From Mycolicibacterium wolinskyi (GTDB lineage: Bacteria > Actinomycetota > Actinomycetes > Mycobacteriales > Mycobacteriaceae): a stretch of DNA of 64,000 nt. The DNA lies in assembly GCF_002101965.1 (NCBI RefSeq), contig NZ_LQQA01000009.1:1-64000 (forward strand). Reading direction: 5' to 3'. Of the stretch, positions 19,128-29,768 are shown in pieces (the first letter of the stretch is position 1; each line of letters begins with the position of its first letter). Under the pieces are notes generated by a model. It ran no database searches, was not told the origin of the DNA, and saw nothing but the letters and a program-made list of their open reading frames with translations. The position numbers and the translations under genes are program-made.

Positions 19128-20801
19128 TCAGTCCCGGGTCAGTCTCCGGTGGGTCACGCGGTGCGGACGCGCCGCCTCCGCACCCAGCCGCTGGATCTTG
19201 TTCTCCTCGTAGGCACCGAAGTTGCCCTCGAACCAGAACCACTTGGCCTCGTTGTCGTCGTCGCCCTCCCACGCCAGGATGTGCGTGCAGGTGCGGTCGA
19301 GGAACCACCGGTCGTGCGAGATCACGACGGCGCAGCCGGGGAAGTTCTCCAGCGCGTTCTCCAGCGACGACAACGTCTCGACGTCGAGGTCGTTGGTCGG
19401 CTCGTCGAGCAGGATCAGGTTGCCGCCCTCCTTGAGGGTCAGCGCGAGGTTGAGGCGGTTGCGTTCACCGCCCGACAGGACGCCCGCGGGCTTCTGCTGA
19501 TCGGGGCCCTTGAACCCGAACGCCGAGACGTATGCCCGGGACGGGATCTCGTTCTGGCCGACCTCGATGTAGTCCAGGCCATCGGAGACGACCTGCCACA
19601 CCGTCTTGTTGGGATCGATGCCCGCACGGCTCTGGTCGACGTAGGACAGCTTGACCGTGTCGCCGATCTTGACCGTGCCGCTGTCGGGCTGCTCGAGCCC
19701 GACGATGGTCTTGAACAGCGTGGTCTTGCCGACACCGTTGGGACCGATGACGCCGACGATGCCGTTGCGCGGCAGGGTGAACGACAGGTCCTTGATCAAC
19801 GTGCGGCCCTCGAAGCCCTTGTCGAGGTGCTCGACCTCGACCACGACGTTGCCCAGTCGCGGCGGAGCCGGGATCTGGATCTCCTCGAAGTCGAGCTTGC
19901 GCGTCTTCTCCGCTTCCGCGGCCATCTCTTCGTAGCGCTGCAGGCGGGCCTTGTTCTTGGCCTGCCGGGCCTTGGCACCCGAACGGACCCAGGCCAGCTC
20001 GTCCTTGAGCCGCTTCTGGAGCTTCTGGTCCTTCTTGCCCTGGACTTCGAGGCGCTCGGCCTTCTTCTCCAGGTAGGTCGAGTAGTTGCCCTCGTACGGG
20101 TAGGCCCGGCCGCGGTCGAGCTCGAGGATCCACTCGGCGACGTTGTCGAGGAAGTACCGGTCGTGCGTGACGGCGAGGATCGCGCCCTTGTAACTGGCCA
20201 GGTGCTGTTCGAGCCACAGCACGCTCTCGGCGTCGAGGTGGTTGGTTGGCTCGTCGAGCAGCAGCAGGTCCGGCTTGGACAGCAGCAGCTTGCACAGCGC
20301 GACGCGGCGGCGTTCACCACCGGACAGGTGGGTCACCGGGTCGTCGGGCGGCGGGCACCGCAGCGCGTCCATCGCCTGCTCGAGCTGGCTGTCGATGTCC
20401 CAGGCGTCGGCGGCGTCGAGCTCCTCCTGGAGCTTGCCCATCTCTTCCATGAGCTCATCGGTGTAGTCGGTGGCCATCAGCTCGGCCACCTCGTTGTACC
20501 GGTTCAGCTTGGCCTTGATCGCCACGCCGTCCTCGACGTTCTCGCGGACCGTCTTGGTCTCGTCGAGCGGCGGCTCCTGCTGCAGGATGCCGACCGAAGC
20601 GCCGGGGGCGAGGATCGCGTCACCGTTGTTGGCGTGGTCCAGACCGGCCATGATCCGCAAGACGCTCGACTTGCCGGCACCGTTCGGGCCGACGACGCCG
20701 ATCTTCGCGCCGGGAAGGAAGTTCAGACTGACGTCGTCAAGGATGACCTTGTCGCCGTGCGCCTTGCGGACCTTCCGCATCGTGTAGATGAATTCGGCCA
20801 T
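19128..20801 (-). CDS. ettA: Energy-dependent translational throttle protein EttA (ABC-F)
   Basis: A 557-residue ABC-F protein with two tandem ATPase domains and no membrane part. Domain 1: GPNGAGKSS, signature LSGGERRRVAL, Walker B LLLDEPTNHLD. Domain 2: GPNGVGKTT, LSGGERNRLNL, LLDEPTNDLD. Between them is the charged P-site tRNA-interaction linker (LEKKAERLEVQGKKDQKL...). EttA gates the ribosome's early elongation by energy state. The ATG at 20801 gives MAEFIYTMRKVRKAHGDK, the usual EttA beginning. Lies 97 bp upstream of gdh on the same strand. Confidence 0.93.
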   Translation of the reverse strand: MAEFIYTMRKVRKAHGDKVILDDVSLNFLPGAKIGVVGPNGAGKSSVLRIMAGLDHANNGDAILAPGASVGILQQEPPLDETKTVRENVEDGVAIKAKLNRYNEVAELMATDYTDELMEEMGKLQEELDAADAWDIDSQLEQAMDALRCPPPDDPVTHLSGGERRRVALCKLLLSKPDLLLLDEPTNHLDAESVLWLEQHLASYKGAILAVTHDRYFLDNVAEWILELDRGRAYPYEGNYSTYLEKKAERLEVQGKKDQKLQKRLKDELAWVRSGAKARQAKNKARLQRYEEMAAEAEKTRKLDFEEIQIPAPPRLGNVVVEVEHLDKGFEGRTLIKDLSFTLPRNGIVGVIGPNGVGKTTLFKTIVGLEQPDSGTVKIGDTVKLSYVDQSRAGIDPNKTVWQVVSDGLDYIEVGQNEIPSRAYVSAFGFKGPDQQKPAGVLSGGERNRLNLALTLKEGGNLILLDEPTNDLDVETLSSLENALENFPGCAVVISHDRWFLDRTCTHILAWEGDDDNEAKWFWFEGNFGAYEENKIQRLGAEAARPHRVTHRRLTRD

Positions 20802-20920
20802 GCCGTTGATGTGCCTTTCTGAAGCTATCGGGAGCTATCGGGTCGTCCAGCGGGGCTCGCGCGAAAGTCGCGGCAAGCCCGTACGTGCTCGCGGCCCATC
20901 CTAGGCGTGGCCGGATACGG

Positions 20921-21382
20921 CTAAGCCGTCAGTGGCAGCGCCTCCTCGTCCAGGGGTTCGGTATCGGCCTGGATGTCCGCGTCGTCCGCCGTGCCTGCGG
21001 GCTCGGGCTCAGCCACCGCGTTCGGTTTCGGCAGCGGTGAGACCTTGGCGGTGCACCGCGACAGATCCGGCCCGACCGCGGTGGCCCGCACCTCGACCGA
21101 TGACCGCCGCACGCCTTCCTTGTCCTCGTACTCGCTGGTGTAGACGTGGCCGACCACGACGACGGCGTCGCCCTTCGTGAGGGATGCGCTGGCCCCGGTG
21201 GCCAGGTTTCCCCAGCAGTTGACGGTCACATACAGGGAGTTGCCCGGCTCCCATGTGCCCTGCGGGGTGCGTCGGCGCGAATTGCTCGCGACGCGGAATT
21301 TGTACAACTCCTGCTCGCCGAAGCGCAGCCGAACCGGATTGGTGACGATGGTGCCGACCACAGTGAACGGTGTCTCGAACAT
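20921..21382 (-). CDS. Single-stranded DNA-binding protein paralogue (SsbB-like)
   Basis: A 153-residue OB-fold protein starting MFETPFTVVGTIVTNPVRL, with aromatic ssDNA-contact residues (YKFRVASNSRRR, LYVTVNCWGNLA) and TKGDAVVVVGHVYTSEY. The tail is acidic (DDADIQADTEPLDEEALP) but lacks the DDDIPF-like tip that main SSBs use to recruit partners, so this is the second mycobacterial SSB (Rv2478c type) rather than the replicative one. The ATG at 21382 has AAAGG 8 nt upstream. It follows no obvious partner; ettA is 120 bp downstream. Confidence 0.85.
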   Translation of the reverse strand: MFETPFTVVGTIVTNPVRLRFGEQELYKFRVASNSRRRTPQGTWEPGNSLYVTVNCWGNLATGASASLTKGDAVVVVGHVYTSEYEDKEGVRRSSVEVRATAVGPDLSRCTAKVSPLPKPNAVAEPEPAGTADDADIQADTEPLDEEALPLTA

Positions 21383-21569
21383 TTCTATTCCCTTTCGCTA
21401 CCTGGTTGCGACGGCACCCGGTGGGAATCCGGGCGCGTCCTACCCGGTCATTGACCGTCGGCGCCCCGACATCGGCGGGGTCCGGCGGGCGGCGGGAACG
21501 CGTGATTGTGGATGAAGTCCAAGTTGGGGATAACCGGGATGACCCTGACGCCATCGACCGGGCGCGCGC

Positions 21570-23579
21570 CTAGCGCTTCTGATCGCGACGGGCCATCTCG
21601 GCCAACATCGCGTTGTAGGCCGCGAGATCGGCGTCGTCGTCGCGGTCGGCGGCCCGGTCCAGTCGTTTGGCGGTGCGCTGATCGGTGCGCCGCCACTGGA
21701 TCAACAGTGCGAGCATCACGATGACGAGCGGCACTTCGCCCGCCGCCCAAGCGATTCCGCCACCGAGTTTCTGATCGGCGAGCAGGTCGGTGTGCCAGCT
21801 CAGCTGCAGCGAACGGTAGAACGACTCCCCGAGCACGTTCTGCATGCCCATCATGACCACGCCGAAGAACGCGTGCAGCGGCAGTGACGCGAACACCATC
21901 GCGATCTTGCCGATGTGCGGTATCGGGCGCGGGGTCGGGTCGACCCCGATCACCACCCAATAGAACAGGTAGCCCGACAGCAGGAAGTGCACGTTCATCA
22001 TGACGTGCGCCGCGTGGTTGCTGACCGCGGCGTCGAAGATCCCGCCGAAGTACAACCCGTAGAACCCGGCGACGAACAACACCGTCGCGACCACAGGGTG
22101 GGTCAGGAACTGCGACACCCGGGAGTGCAGCGCGGCCAACAGCCATTCTCGGGGGCCGGGCGGGGCGTCGCGGCCTGCCGCCGGAAGCGCCCGCAGCGCG
22201 AGCGTCACCGGCGCGCCGAGCACCAGCAACACGGGCACCAACATCGACAGCAGCATGTGGGCGATCATGTGCATGCTGAACATCGCGGGCATGTATCGGC
22301 CGAGGCCCGACGACGTGGTGAACAACAACGCCGCGCAGCCCAACAGCCAGGCGGCCGTCCGCCCGATCGGCCAGGCATCCCCGCGGCGGCGCAGCCGGTA
22401 CACCGCGGCCAGGTAGACGAGCGCACCGATAATCGCCGCGGTTCCCAACAGCAGGTCGAACCGCCAGTCGAACAGCACTCGCGCGACCGTGGGTGGCCCC
22501 GAGAAGTCGTATCCGATCGCGACCTCCGTCGCGCTCGGCTCGGCCCGTTCGGGAGGCGGCGGTGTTCGGCCCAGCCCGACGGCGATGCCGAACGTCACGC
22601 CGAACAGTACGGCCTCGGTGAGCGCCAACCGGATGAGCGGGCGGCGTGCGGTCGGGTCGGCCGCCAGCGCGGCCACCCCGCTGCGCCGCTGCTGCCAGCC
22701 CAGAGCTCCCAGCAGGACGAGGGCGACGATCTTGCCGACGATCAGCCAGCCGTAGGACGTGCGGAACAGGTCGGCGATCTGCATGCGCACCAGGGCGTTG
22801 AGCACGCCGCTGACACCCATCGCGACGAAGCACCACAGGGCGAGGGCCGAGAACCGCCGCGCAGCCAAATCGGCGTGCTCACCGCCCCGCAGCGCGTGCG
22901 CCAGCAGGGCCAACAGGCCGCCGGCCCACAGCGCGCCGGCCATCAGGTGGACGAACAAGCTGTTGGTCGCGAGATCGTGGGCACCGCCCGCCGACGAGTG
23001 CCCGGTCAGCGCGAGCGGCACCAACGTGAGCATCGACGCCGCCAACAGCACCGGCGTCCATGCCCAGCGCAAGACCGGCAGGCTGGCGATCGTCACGGCC
23101 GCGGCCAGGATGGCCGTCCAGCGCCACGCCCCGGCGATGTCGACCAGGCTCGTGGCCGACCACACCTCGACAGGACCGACGTGGTCGAGGAACGGCTGGC
23201 CGGATACGTCGGAGATCGTCAGCGGAACCAGGAGCGCAGCACACACCGTCCACACCGCCGATGCCGCGGATCCGAGCCGCAGCGCCCGATAGCCCGCGAC
23301 GTCGAGCACGCCGTTGGTCTGCGGGGGCACCAGGAACGCCGCGAACAGAAACGACCCGACAGCCACCACGGCGGCGATCTCGCCGGCCGCCCGCACGAAC
23401 GGCAGGCCGTATGTGGTGACGGGGCCGGGATTGGGCAAGCCGGTGGCGGTAAGCGCGTCCGCGAGGGACAACGCACCGATACCGGCCGCGACGGCTCCGG
23501 CCAGCACGCCGACTCCGACGAGCACAGGCCACACCGCGCTGTTGCGCACGTCGGAGGCCACGCGGCCGGGCGAAGTCAT
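21570..23579 (-). CDS. CopD-CtaG fusion membrane protein
   Basis: A 669-residue polytopic membrane protein. The N-terminal half has about nine hydrophobic helices with the CopD-type segment (HSSAGGAHDLATNSLFVHLM, GALWAGGLLALLAHALRGG). The C-terminal half is a CtaG/caa3 assembly-factor domain (MPAMFSMHMIAHMLLSMLVPVLLVL, AAVSNHAAHVMMNVHFLLSG). His/Met-rich transmembrane motifs suit copper handling. The combined protein probably moves or inserts copper for cytochrome oxidase; this is family inference. Start ATG 23579. It is 47 bp downstream of the plsB stop. Confidence 0.85.
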   Translation of the reverse strand: MTSPGRVASDVRNSAVWPVLVGVGVLAGAVAAGIGALSLADALTATGLPNPGPVTTYGLPFVRAAGEIAAVVAVGSFLFAAFLVPPQTNGVLDVAGYRALRLGSAASAVWTVCAALLVPLTISDVSGQPFLDHVGPVEVWSATSLVDIAGAWRWTAILAAAVTIASLPVLRWAWTPVLLAASMLTLVPLALTGHSSAGGAHDLATNSLFVHLMAGALWAGGLLALLAHALRGGEHADLAARRFSALALWCFVAMGVSGVLNALVRMQIADLFRTSYGWLIVGKIVALVLLGALGWQQRRSGVAALAADPTARRPLIRLALTEAVLFGVTFGIAVGLGRTPPPPERAEPSATEVAIGYDFSGPPTVARVLFDWRFDLLLGTAAIIGALVYLAAVYRLRRRGDAWPIGRTAAWLLGCAALLFTTSSGLGRYMPAMFSMHMIAHMLLSMLVPVLLVLGAPVTLALRALPAAGRDAPPGPREWLLAALHSRVSQFLTHPVVATVLFVAGFYGLYFGGIFDAAVSNHAAHVMMNVHFLLSGYLFYWVVIGVDPTPRPIPHIGKIAMVFASLPLHAFFGVVMMGMQNVLGESFYRSLQLSWHTDLLADQKLGGGIAWAAGEVPLVIVMLALLIQWRRTDQRTAKRLDRAADRDDDADLAAYNAMLAEMARRDQKR

Positions 23580-23626
23580 GTTCTCAGGGTATGGCGTGGC
23601 TCAGACCACAACCGAAGGCCCACGGG

Positions 23627-25975
23627 CTATGCAGGCTCACCGCGGAGTTGACGCCGCTCCGCCTCCCTCGCATAGAACTGTTCGCGCGCGATCTGCTCGA
23701 CCTGGTCCATGTCGGCGAGGATGGCGCGCAGCTCGTCACGGAACGCCGCACGGCGTGCCCTGAGGTCCGGACCGGACTCGAGTAGGTCCTGATCGGCGGC
23801 GACCTGCCTCGCGGTGGCGAACAGCAGGGCTGACACCGACTCGTTGCTGCGCACCCGGCCCTGCGCGGCGTACTGGCGGCCGACCCCCAATGCGAGCTTC
23901 GTGAGGTCCTTCTCGGCGATCTCGGGCGGTGCGTCGCGCAGCACATCGGCGACGATCTCGTATGCCTCGAAGAACGGACGCAACATCGCCCCGGCGATGA
24001 GCGGCTGCTTGGCGCGCATCAGTTGGTAGATCTCCTCGCCGCCCGCGGCGACATGCGACTCCCAATCCTCATGCCAGGACATCTCCTCGGCCACGTTCTC
24101 GCGGAACGCGGCCGAGTCGGCGAAGTAGAAATCGAACTTCAGCAGGTCGCGCAGCCGCATCACCTGCGTCCAGAAGCATTGCAGCGGATCGTCTTCGACG
24201 CGCGCGGCGTGCGCGAGTGCCAGCTCGACGATCGACGTCTCCAGGAACGCGTGGATCAACGAGTTGCGATAGAACGCGGCTTCGAGTTCGTCCTCGGGGG
24301 CGATGCGCCAGACCGGTTCACGTCCGCCGTCGACCAAAGTCACCGGGTGACCGTTGGACAAGGCGTCGACCGCCGAACGCACCCCGTCGGGCGTGCGGAG
24401 CCGCAGCGCACTGTTGGTCATCGGGGTGTTCTTGCGTTCCAGGTAGTCGAGCGAGTCCTGCAGGGTGTGGTGCAGCTGATCCAGCGTGAGCGCGACTCCG
24501 CGCGTGGCGAGCAGCAACGCGGACACCAGACCGGTGGCGTTGACCGGGGTCACCCGCAGGATCCGCCATGCCACCTCGAACGCCATCTTCTGCATGGCCA
24601 GGCGTTTGGCCGCCGCGTCCCGCGCGATCGGGCCGTGCGGTTCACCGAGGTACTCGCGCATCGAAACCGCTTCGGGGAACCGGACATAGATCTTGCCGTA
24701 GTTGCGTTCACCTTGGGCCTTGATGAAGTTGTAGAGCCAGCTGAGGCCTTCGGGTGTCTTCTCCCCGCCGCGGGCGTATGCGGCGTATTCGGCGGTCTCG
24801 TGCAGCTGATCGAAGCTGATGGACACCGGCTGCAGAAGGATGTCGTCGCTGCGACCGTCGAGGTAGGCGTCCGCGACGTAGGCGAGCAGTCCGAGCTTGG
24901 GCGGCAACATCTTTCCCGTCCGCGACCGGGTGCCCTCGATGGACCAGTTGAGGTTGAACCGTTTCTCGACGATGTAGCCGACGTACTGCCGCAGCACGTA
25001 TTTGTAGAGCGGATCATCGAGCTTGCGGCGGATGAAGATGACCCCGGAGTGCCGCAGCAGCGGGCCCATGAAGCCGAATGACAGGTTGATGCCGGCGAAC
25101 GTGTGCACCGGCGGCAGCCGGTTCTCCTGCATGGCGACCGGCACGATCGCGCCGTCGAGGTAGGAGCGGTGCGAGAACAGCAGCACCGCCGGATGTAACT
25201 CCAGCGCATGGCGCATCGCCTCGATCTCGGTGCGGTCGTAGTCGATGCGCGGGTCGAAGCCCCGGCTGAAGATCGCGCGGCCCAGCGCCGGGATCAGATC
25301 GACCGAGAACCGGCTCCATCCGGTCGCGAGTTCGTCGAGCATCTCGCCGGCCTGCTCGACCGTCGCACCGGGAATCTGTTCGAGCCCTTGCCGGAACCGG
25401 GCCGATGCCAGCATCTCGGGTTTGACCAGCCGCGGTGACTTGTATTCCGGCCCGAGCAGCCTCAGCTCCACTCGTTCGATCGCCAGCGCAGCCCGACGAA
25501 GCACGAAATGCGCGAACTCTCTTGGGTTTTCGGCGACCGTCGTCTCACTCCACTGCTTGCGCAGCTCGGACACCTTGGCCGGTTCGCCGGCCACCATCCT
25601 GGCTCGTGCCGGGTCTTTGCGCAGAATCCGGCGCTGCAGGATCTCGGGCGGCCGGTAGGTGTCGCGGCCCGACATCAACGCGACCACTTTCAGCCGCGTG
25701 GGCAACCCGGCGGGCACCCAGAACACGCGCACGGGGACAACGAGCCGGTCTTCGTCGGCCTCGAGCTCTTCGACCAGCCGGGCCAGCATGCCCGGCGTCG
25801 GCTCGTCGGCCGCAGGCAGTTGCAGTACCTCGACTTTGGAGTCCGGATGCTCCTGCCGCTGCTTTTTGAGCCAGTCGTTGAGCAGTTGCAATTCGGCCTG
25901 CGAGGACACCGAAGCCAGCACCAGCGCGTCGTCGGTCGTGGTGAAGCTCGCGAAATAGTCGGTGGGGACGCTCAC
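23627..25975 (-). CDS. plsB: Glycerol-3-phosphate acyltransferase
   Basis: A 782-residue membrane-associated acyltransferase that transfers an acyl group to sn-glycerol-3-phosphate, the first step of phospholipid and triacylglycerol synthesis. Block [14 protein letters not shown] holds the HX4D pair H269 and D274; other blocks are [28 protein letters not shown] and [12 protein letters not shown]. The start is a GTG at 25975 in a GTGA overlap with the plsC stop. Length matches mycobacterial PlsB2. It is third in the WS/DGAT-plsC-plsB operon. Confidence 0.93.
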   Translation of the reverse strand: MSVPTDYFASFTTTDDALVLASVSSQAELQLLNDWLKKQRQEHPDSKVEVLQLPAADEPTPGMLARLVEELEADEDRLVVPVRVFWVPAGLPTRLKVVALMSGRDTYRPPEILQRRILRKDPARARMVAGEPAKVSELRKQWSETTVAENPREFAHFVLRRAALAIERVELRLLGPEYKSPRLVKPEMLASARFRQGLEQIPGATVEQAGEMLDELATGWSRFSVDLIPALGRAIFSRGFDPRIDYDRTEIEAMRHALELHPAVLLFSHRSYLDGAIVPVAMQENRLPPVHTFAGINLSFGFMGPLLRHSGVIFIRRKLDDPLYKYVLRQYVGYIVEKRFNLNWSIEGTRSRTGKMLPPKLGLLAYVADAYLDGRSDDILLQPVSISFDQLHETAEYAAYARGGEKTPEGLSWLYNFIKAQGERNYGKIYVRFPEAVSMREYLGEPHGPIARDAAAKRLAMQKMAFEVAWRILRVTPVNATGLVSALLLATRGVALTLDQLHHTLQDSLDYLERKNTPMTNSALRLRTPDGVRSAVDALSNGHPVTLVDGGREPVWRIAPEDELEAAFYRNSLIHAFLETSIVELALAHAARVEDDPLQCFWTQVMRLRDLLKFDFYFADSAAFRENVAEEMSWHEDWESHVAAGGEEIYQLMRAKQPLIAGAMLRPFFEAYEIVADVLRDAPPEIAEKDLTKLALGVGRQYAAQGRVRSNESVSALLFATARQVAADQDLLESGPDLRARRAAFRDELRAILADMDQVEQIAREQFYAREAERRQLRGEPA

Positions 25976-27558
25976 GGCCGGCCCTTCGGGGTGGGCTTCG
26001 GGCCGGCCTTCGTCGGCGTTTTCTTGGCGGCTTTACGCGGCGCCTTCTTGGCCGCCTTGGGCCGCGCGTAGATGTCGAACTGCGGAAGTTCGTCGTGCGG
26101 CCAGGATTTGAGGGTGTCGAGGTAGATCTGCCGGACGGCGTCGATGCGTTCGGCCAGATTGTCGACGGTCCAGTCGTCCACCGGAATCGGCGGGTACACC
26201 GCGACATCGACGGTGCCGGGGTTGAACGTGCTCGAGTCGCGGGCGGCGATCACCTCGGCGTTGCGGATCACGATGGGAACGATCGGAATGCCCGCGGCCA
26301 TCGCGATGCGGAACGGGCCCTTCTTGAACGGCCCAACCGCCGTGGTGTCCAGCCGCGTGCCCTCCGGGGCGATCAGGATCGACAAGCCTTTGCGCGCAAG
26401 CTCTTCCACCTTGTGCAGACCCTCGACGGCCTTCTGCGGATCCTCGCGATCGATGAACGCGGCATCCATCACCCGCCCGAGCGTGCCCACCAGGGGATCG
26501 TTGGACAGTTCCTTCTTGGCGACCCCGGTGAAGTTGTCGCGCACCAGTGTCCCGGCGATGATCGGATCGGCCTGATTGCGGTGGTTGAAGATGAACACCG
26601 CGGGCCGCTGCGCCGTGAGGTTCTCTTCTCCCAGCACGTTGAGGTTCACACCGGTGGCCGCCAGCAGCACCCGGCTCCACGTCGAGGTGAAGAAGTTGAC
26701 GCCGCTGCGTCGATTGCGATTGAGCAGCCCCCAGCCGATCGCACCCGCCGCCACGGGCATGAGGGACGCCACACCTGCCACCGTCCGCAATTGCGCTATC
26801 GGACTGCTGCCACTACGACTGGTGAACCGGAGAACCGGCCAACCGCGTTTGGCGGCAACGGCGGCCAGTTTCCCCGCCGGGTTGGTGGGACGCGGATTGC
26901 CCACGAGGTACATCAACGCGACGTCCTCATCGCCGTCGGCGTAGAAGTAGCTCTTCGCCAGATCGATGCCGTTGGCCGCCGCGAACTTCTGTACGGCATG
27001 GGCTTTTCCCGCCCCCCAGATGATCGGCGTCTTGACCTCGCCGGTGATCAAGCCCTCGTCGTCGGTCTCGAACTTGTTGCTCAGCACGTTGTCGATGCCC
27101 AGAAACCGGGCGACCGGCTCGACCTGGACCGTCAACGCCGACGAGCTGAGCACTACGGTGTGACCGCGCTCCATGTGCGCACGCACCATCGCGCGCATCT
27201 CGGGATAGATGCGGCTCTGCACATGCTGGACGAACAGCCGCTCCCCCAGTTCGTCGAGATCGCTGAGCGAGTTGCCGCGCAGCATCCTGGCGCCCTTGCC
27301 GATCAGGTCTTCGAACTCAGAGCGACCCAGTTGGTGATTGAGCCCGGCCTGGACCATTCCGATGAACTCGCCGACGCCCATCTGCCGGCGCCGCAGCCGA
27401 TCCCGCGTCATGATCACCCCGGTGAAGCCGGCCACGAGGGTGCCGTCCAGATCGAAGAACGCGCCGATCTCGGGTCCCTCCGGGCTCGCCTCGATCTCGG
27501 CCAATGTGCCCGGCAACCGCATCTGCCTCGAATTGCCCGGTGTCCCTGCTGAACTCAC
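25972..27558 (-). CDS. plsC: HAD phosphatase-like / 1-acylglycerol-3-phosphate acyltransferase fusion
   Basis: A 528-residue bifunctional protein. Residues about 20-280 are a HAD-IB hydrolase domain ([48 protein letters not shown]). Residues about 300-500 are a PlsC acyltransferase with HX4D as FNHRNQAD (H326, D331) and the EGTR motif in IAPEGTRLD. The end is a Lys/Ala-rich tail ([20 protein letters not shown]). It may combine lysophosphatidate acylation with phosphatidate-type dephosphorylation (inference). GTG at 27558 overlaps the preceding stop by 4 nt. Confidence 0.9.
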   Translation of the reverse strand: MSSAGTPGNSRQMRLPGTLAEIEASPEGPEIGAFFDLDGTLVAGFTGVIMTRDRLRRRQMGVGEFIGMVQAGLNHQLGRSEFEDLIGKGARMLRGNSLSDLDELGERLFVQHVQSRIYPEMRAMVRAHMERGHTVVLSSSALTVQVEPVARFLGIDNVLSNKFETDDEGLITGEVKTPIIWGAGKAHAVQKFAAANGIDLAKSYFYADGDEDVALMYLVGNPRPTNPAGKLAAVAAKRGWPVLRFTSRSGSSPIAQLRTVAGVASLMPVAAGAIGWGLLNRNRRSGVNFFTSTWSRVLLAATGVNLNVLGEENLTAQRPAVFIFNHRNQADPIIAGTLVRDNFTGVAKKELSNDPLVGTLGRVMDAAFIDREDPQKAVEGLHKVEELARKGLSILIAPEGTRLDTTAVGPFKKGPFRIAMAAGIPIVPIVIRNAEVIAARDSSTFNPGTVDVAVYPPIPVDDWTVDNLAERIDAVRQIYLDTLKSWPHDELPQFDIYARPKAAKKAPRKAAKKTPTKAGPKPTPKGRP

Positions 27559-29018
27559 TGCGCGGAACTCCCGTCCGTGGTGGGGGCGGTGAACGAGGCG
27601 GGCGTCGCGCGGCCGTCGCCGCCCAGTGCCAGCACCTCGTCGAAACCTTCCAGCAGGCACCGGGCGAACAACGGTTCGTCGGTGATGGCGGCCCGGTCGT
27701 AGCGAGCGGTGACCGTGATGTAGCCCGATCGCGAGATCAGCACGACCATCATCGCGACCCCCGGCAACGGCCCGAGGCCGTAGTGCCGCAGGATCTTTGC
27801 CCCGGCGATGTAGGTGTCCCCCGCGAAAACCGGGACGTTGCTGGCCTGCACGTCGGAGTTCACCACCGAACCGGCCATCGACTCCAGGAACGTGTCGGGC
27901 AGCAGGCTGAGCACCGGTGCGATCGCACCGACCACATCGATGGCCCGCTCTTCCCGCTTACTGGTCATCTGGGATCGCACGGCCTTGATACGCGTTTCGG
28001 GGTCGGTGATGCCGATCGGCGCCGCCAGGTTGACCCCGGCGAACCGGTTGCCGCCCGCCGCGTCGTCCTCGGATCGCAGGTTCACCGGCACCGCCATCGG
28101 CAGCGTTTGCACCGGAATGCCCTTGGCGTCGTGGTAGCGCCGCAACGCACCGCACAAGCCGGCCAGATACGCGTCGTTGATGGACCCGCCGGCGGCCTTG
28201 GCCGCGCGGTGCAGATCGCTGAACGGAATGTCGATCGCTTCGCTGCGCGACGCGAGGCTGCGTCGTCGCAACAGCGGCGACGGCTCGGCGGCCGGCCCCA
28301 TCACCCGTGCACCCGACATCGCGTAATCGACAACGCCGCTGACCGCCGACACCGGATCGCGCACCACGCGGGTGGCGGCACGGGCCGCGCCTCCGAGCAC
28401 GCCGAGCAGACCGCCCGCGATCGAGCCCGGCAACCGGTTGATGCCTTGCCGCATCAGGTCATTGGGAGACAGATCCTGCGGGATCGGCAGCGGCGGCGGC
28501 GCTTTCGGTTCGGGATCCCGCTCGAGATCGTAGATACTGGCGAACATCTCGACACCACCGACACCATCGGTCACGGCGTGGCTGAGATGCAGGATCGTGG
28601 CGGCGCGTCCACCAGCCAAGCCTTCGACGAGAGTCGCGCTCCACAGCGGCCGCGAGATGTCCATCGGGGACTGCATCGCCACCTCGGCGAGATCGAGGAC
28701 CTCGCGCAGGGTGCCCGGTTCCGGTACGCGCGTGCGGCGTACGTGATAGTCCAGGTTGAAGTCGGGATCGACGACCCATCGCGGTGCCGCGGTGGGCAGG
28801 GTCGGCATGACGACCTTCTGGCGCAACCGCAGGACCTTGCGCGAGGCGATGTCGAAGCGATCCCGAAACCGCTCCCAATCCGGAGTGGTGTCGAGGATCT
28901 CGACGCCCATGATGCCCGAGCGGGTCCGGGGGTTGGCCTCCCCGCGATGCAGCAGCTGGTCGACTGCACTCAGCTCCTCGGGCAGTCCGGCCGCGTCAAG
29001 CTCCGGCACGTCGCTCAT
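27555..29018 (-). CDS. Wax ester synthase / diacylglycerol acyltransferase (WS/DGAT)
   Basis: A 487-residue WS/DGAT-family acyltransferase (Tgs-like), using acyl-CoA to acylate diacylglycerol or alcohols. The active-site motif appears as LHLSHAVTDGVGG: the second His and the DG are kept, the first His of HHxxxDG is Ser, as in several mycobacterial paralogues. The C-terminal part has NDAYLAGLCGALRRYH and the FAGVNLAAPIG region. ATG 29018 starts MSDVPELDAAGLPEEL. With plsC and plsB downstream in 4-nt overlaps this is a complete acylation route from glycerol-3-phosphate toward storage lipid. Confidence 0.88.
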   Translation of the reverse strand: MSDVPELDAAGLPEELSAVDQLLHRGEANPRTRSGIMGVEILDTTPDWERFRDRFDIASRKVLRLRQKVVMPTLPTAAPRWVVDPDFNLDYHVRRTRVPEPGTLREVLDLAEVAMQSPMDISRPLWSATLVEGLAGGRAATILHLSHAVTDGVGGVEMFASIYDLERDPEPKAPPPLPIPQDLSPNDLMRQGINRLPGSIAGGLLGVLGGAARAATRVVRDPVSAVSGVVDYAMSGARVMGPAAEPSPLLRRRSLASRSEAIDIPFSDLHRAAKAAGGSINDAYLAGLCGALRRYHDAKGIPVQTLPMAVPVNLRSEDDAAGGNRFAGVNLAAPIGITDPETRIKAVRSQMTSKREERAIDVVGAIAPVLSLLPDTFLESMAGSVVNSDVQASNVPVFAGDTYIAGAKILRHYGLGPLPGVAMMVVLISRSGYITVTARYDRAAITDEPLFARCLLEGFDEVLALGGDGRATPASFTAPTTDGSSAQ

Positions 29019-29155
29019 AGCGTGGTCCCTCTCCCCTCACCTGGCCGCCAAGTGCAGCGTCCACGCTAGTCCGCTACCGATGGTCACGGGTCGGCTTTCC
29101 CGGGTGTCACAGGTGGCGGGGCGCGGGGCCCGGCACGATACACTCATCCGGCGCT

Positions 29156-29228
29156 GCCTCCGTAGCTCAGCGGATAGAGCAGCCGCCTTCTAAGCGGTTG
29201 GTCGCAGGTTCGATCCCTGCCGGGGGCG
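29156..29228 (+). tRNA. tRNA-Arg (TCT)
   Basis: A 73-nt cloverleaf: acceptor GCCTCCG/CGGGGGC with one G-U pair, D-loop AGCTCAGCGGATAGAGC, anticodon loop CTTCTAA with TCT, and T-loop GGTTCGATCC. CCA is not encoded. It marks the left border of an accessory segment. Confidence 0.95.
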
Positions 29229-29254
29229 CATTTTCATGTGCATTGGCCGGCGAG

Positions 29255-29303
29255 CGTTGGCTTGTGTGCGACATTTCGGCGAAATCTCGCACACAAGCCA
29301 ACG
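29255..29303. terminator. Inverted repeat downstream of tRNA-Arg
   Basis: A 17-bp perfect stem (29255-29271 with 29287-29303), then one mismatch and an inner 5-bp ATTTC/GAAAT stem with a 3-nt loop. It lies 27 nt after the tRNA. Probably its terminator, although no U-run follows. Confidence 0.6.
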
Positions 29304-29768
29304 TTGGGCGCCGGATCGGTCCGGTCTCGCCCGCGGTAATCCGCACCTTCGACCGCGGGGCGCGAGCCCGCGACTGACGGTATATACCTTTTGTTGAGCC
29401 TGACAGAAATTGTCCGACCTGTTGCTGAAGCACCGGCACCCTTTCATTTCATGCACTGGAAACGCGCCGCTCTGCTGCCTGATGAATTGCTGTAAAGCAC
29501 CAAAAAGACCAATCGTTAGCAAGGCGAATTAGATGCGGTAGCGAATGGCCTCGATACTCGACATAAAGTCACCGGCTAAGCTACGGTAGCGTTGTCAGTT
29601 TCCGTGTGGCACAAGGAGCACGCGCGTGCAGAGTCGGTAACCACTCTCGGGCTGTCCGCACCTGACAGCTGACTTTTACCTCGACACCGGCCTTTGACGT
29701 CGAAATATCGAGGACCATCCGTAATTCATATTCCGCATTCGACCGCCGGGCCGGTATGGGACGAGCGG
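29304..29768. other. AT-richer leader before the adenylation gene, no gene seen
   Basis: About 460 bp without a convincing gene on either strand. Base composition at 29380-29560 is visibly poorer in GC than the surroundings (runs such as GGTATATACC and CACCAAAAAGACCAA). It sits between tRNA-Arg and the adenylation gene and probably holds that gene's promoter; it may also mark a horizontal-transfer junction. A TTG at 29694 would extend the next protein into this stretch. Confidence 0.5.

Noticed and set aside
19149..20822. 557-residue plus-strand frame opposite ettA
   Set aside because: Antiparallel shadow of ettA; no family features and no ribosome site.
21915..23651. 578-residue plus-strand frame opposite the CopD-CtaG gene
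   Set aside because: Hydrophilic Arg/Gln/His-rich translation typical of the antisense of a membrane protein gene.
29190..29522. 110-residue minus-strand frame over tRNA-Arg
   Set aside because: It reads through the tRNA and its hairpin; the RQGSNLRPTA-like end is the common antisense tRNA artefact.
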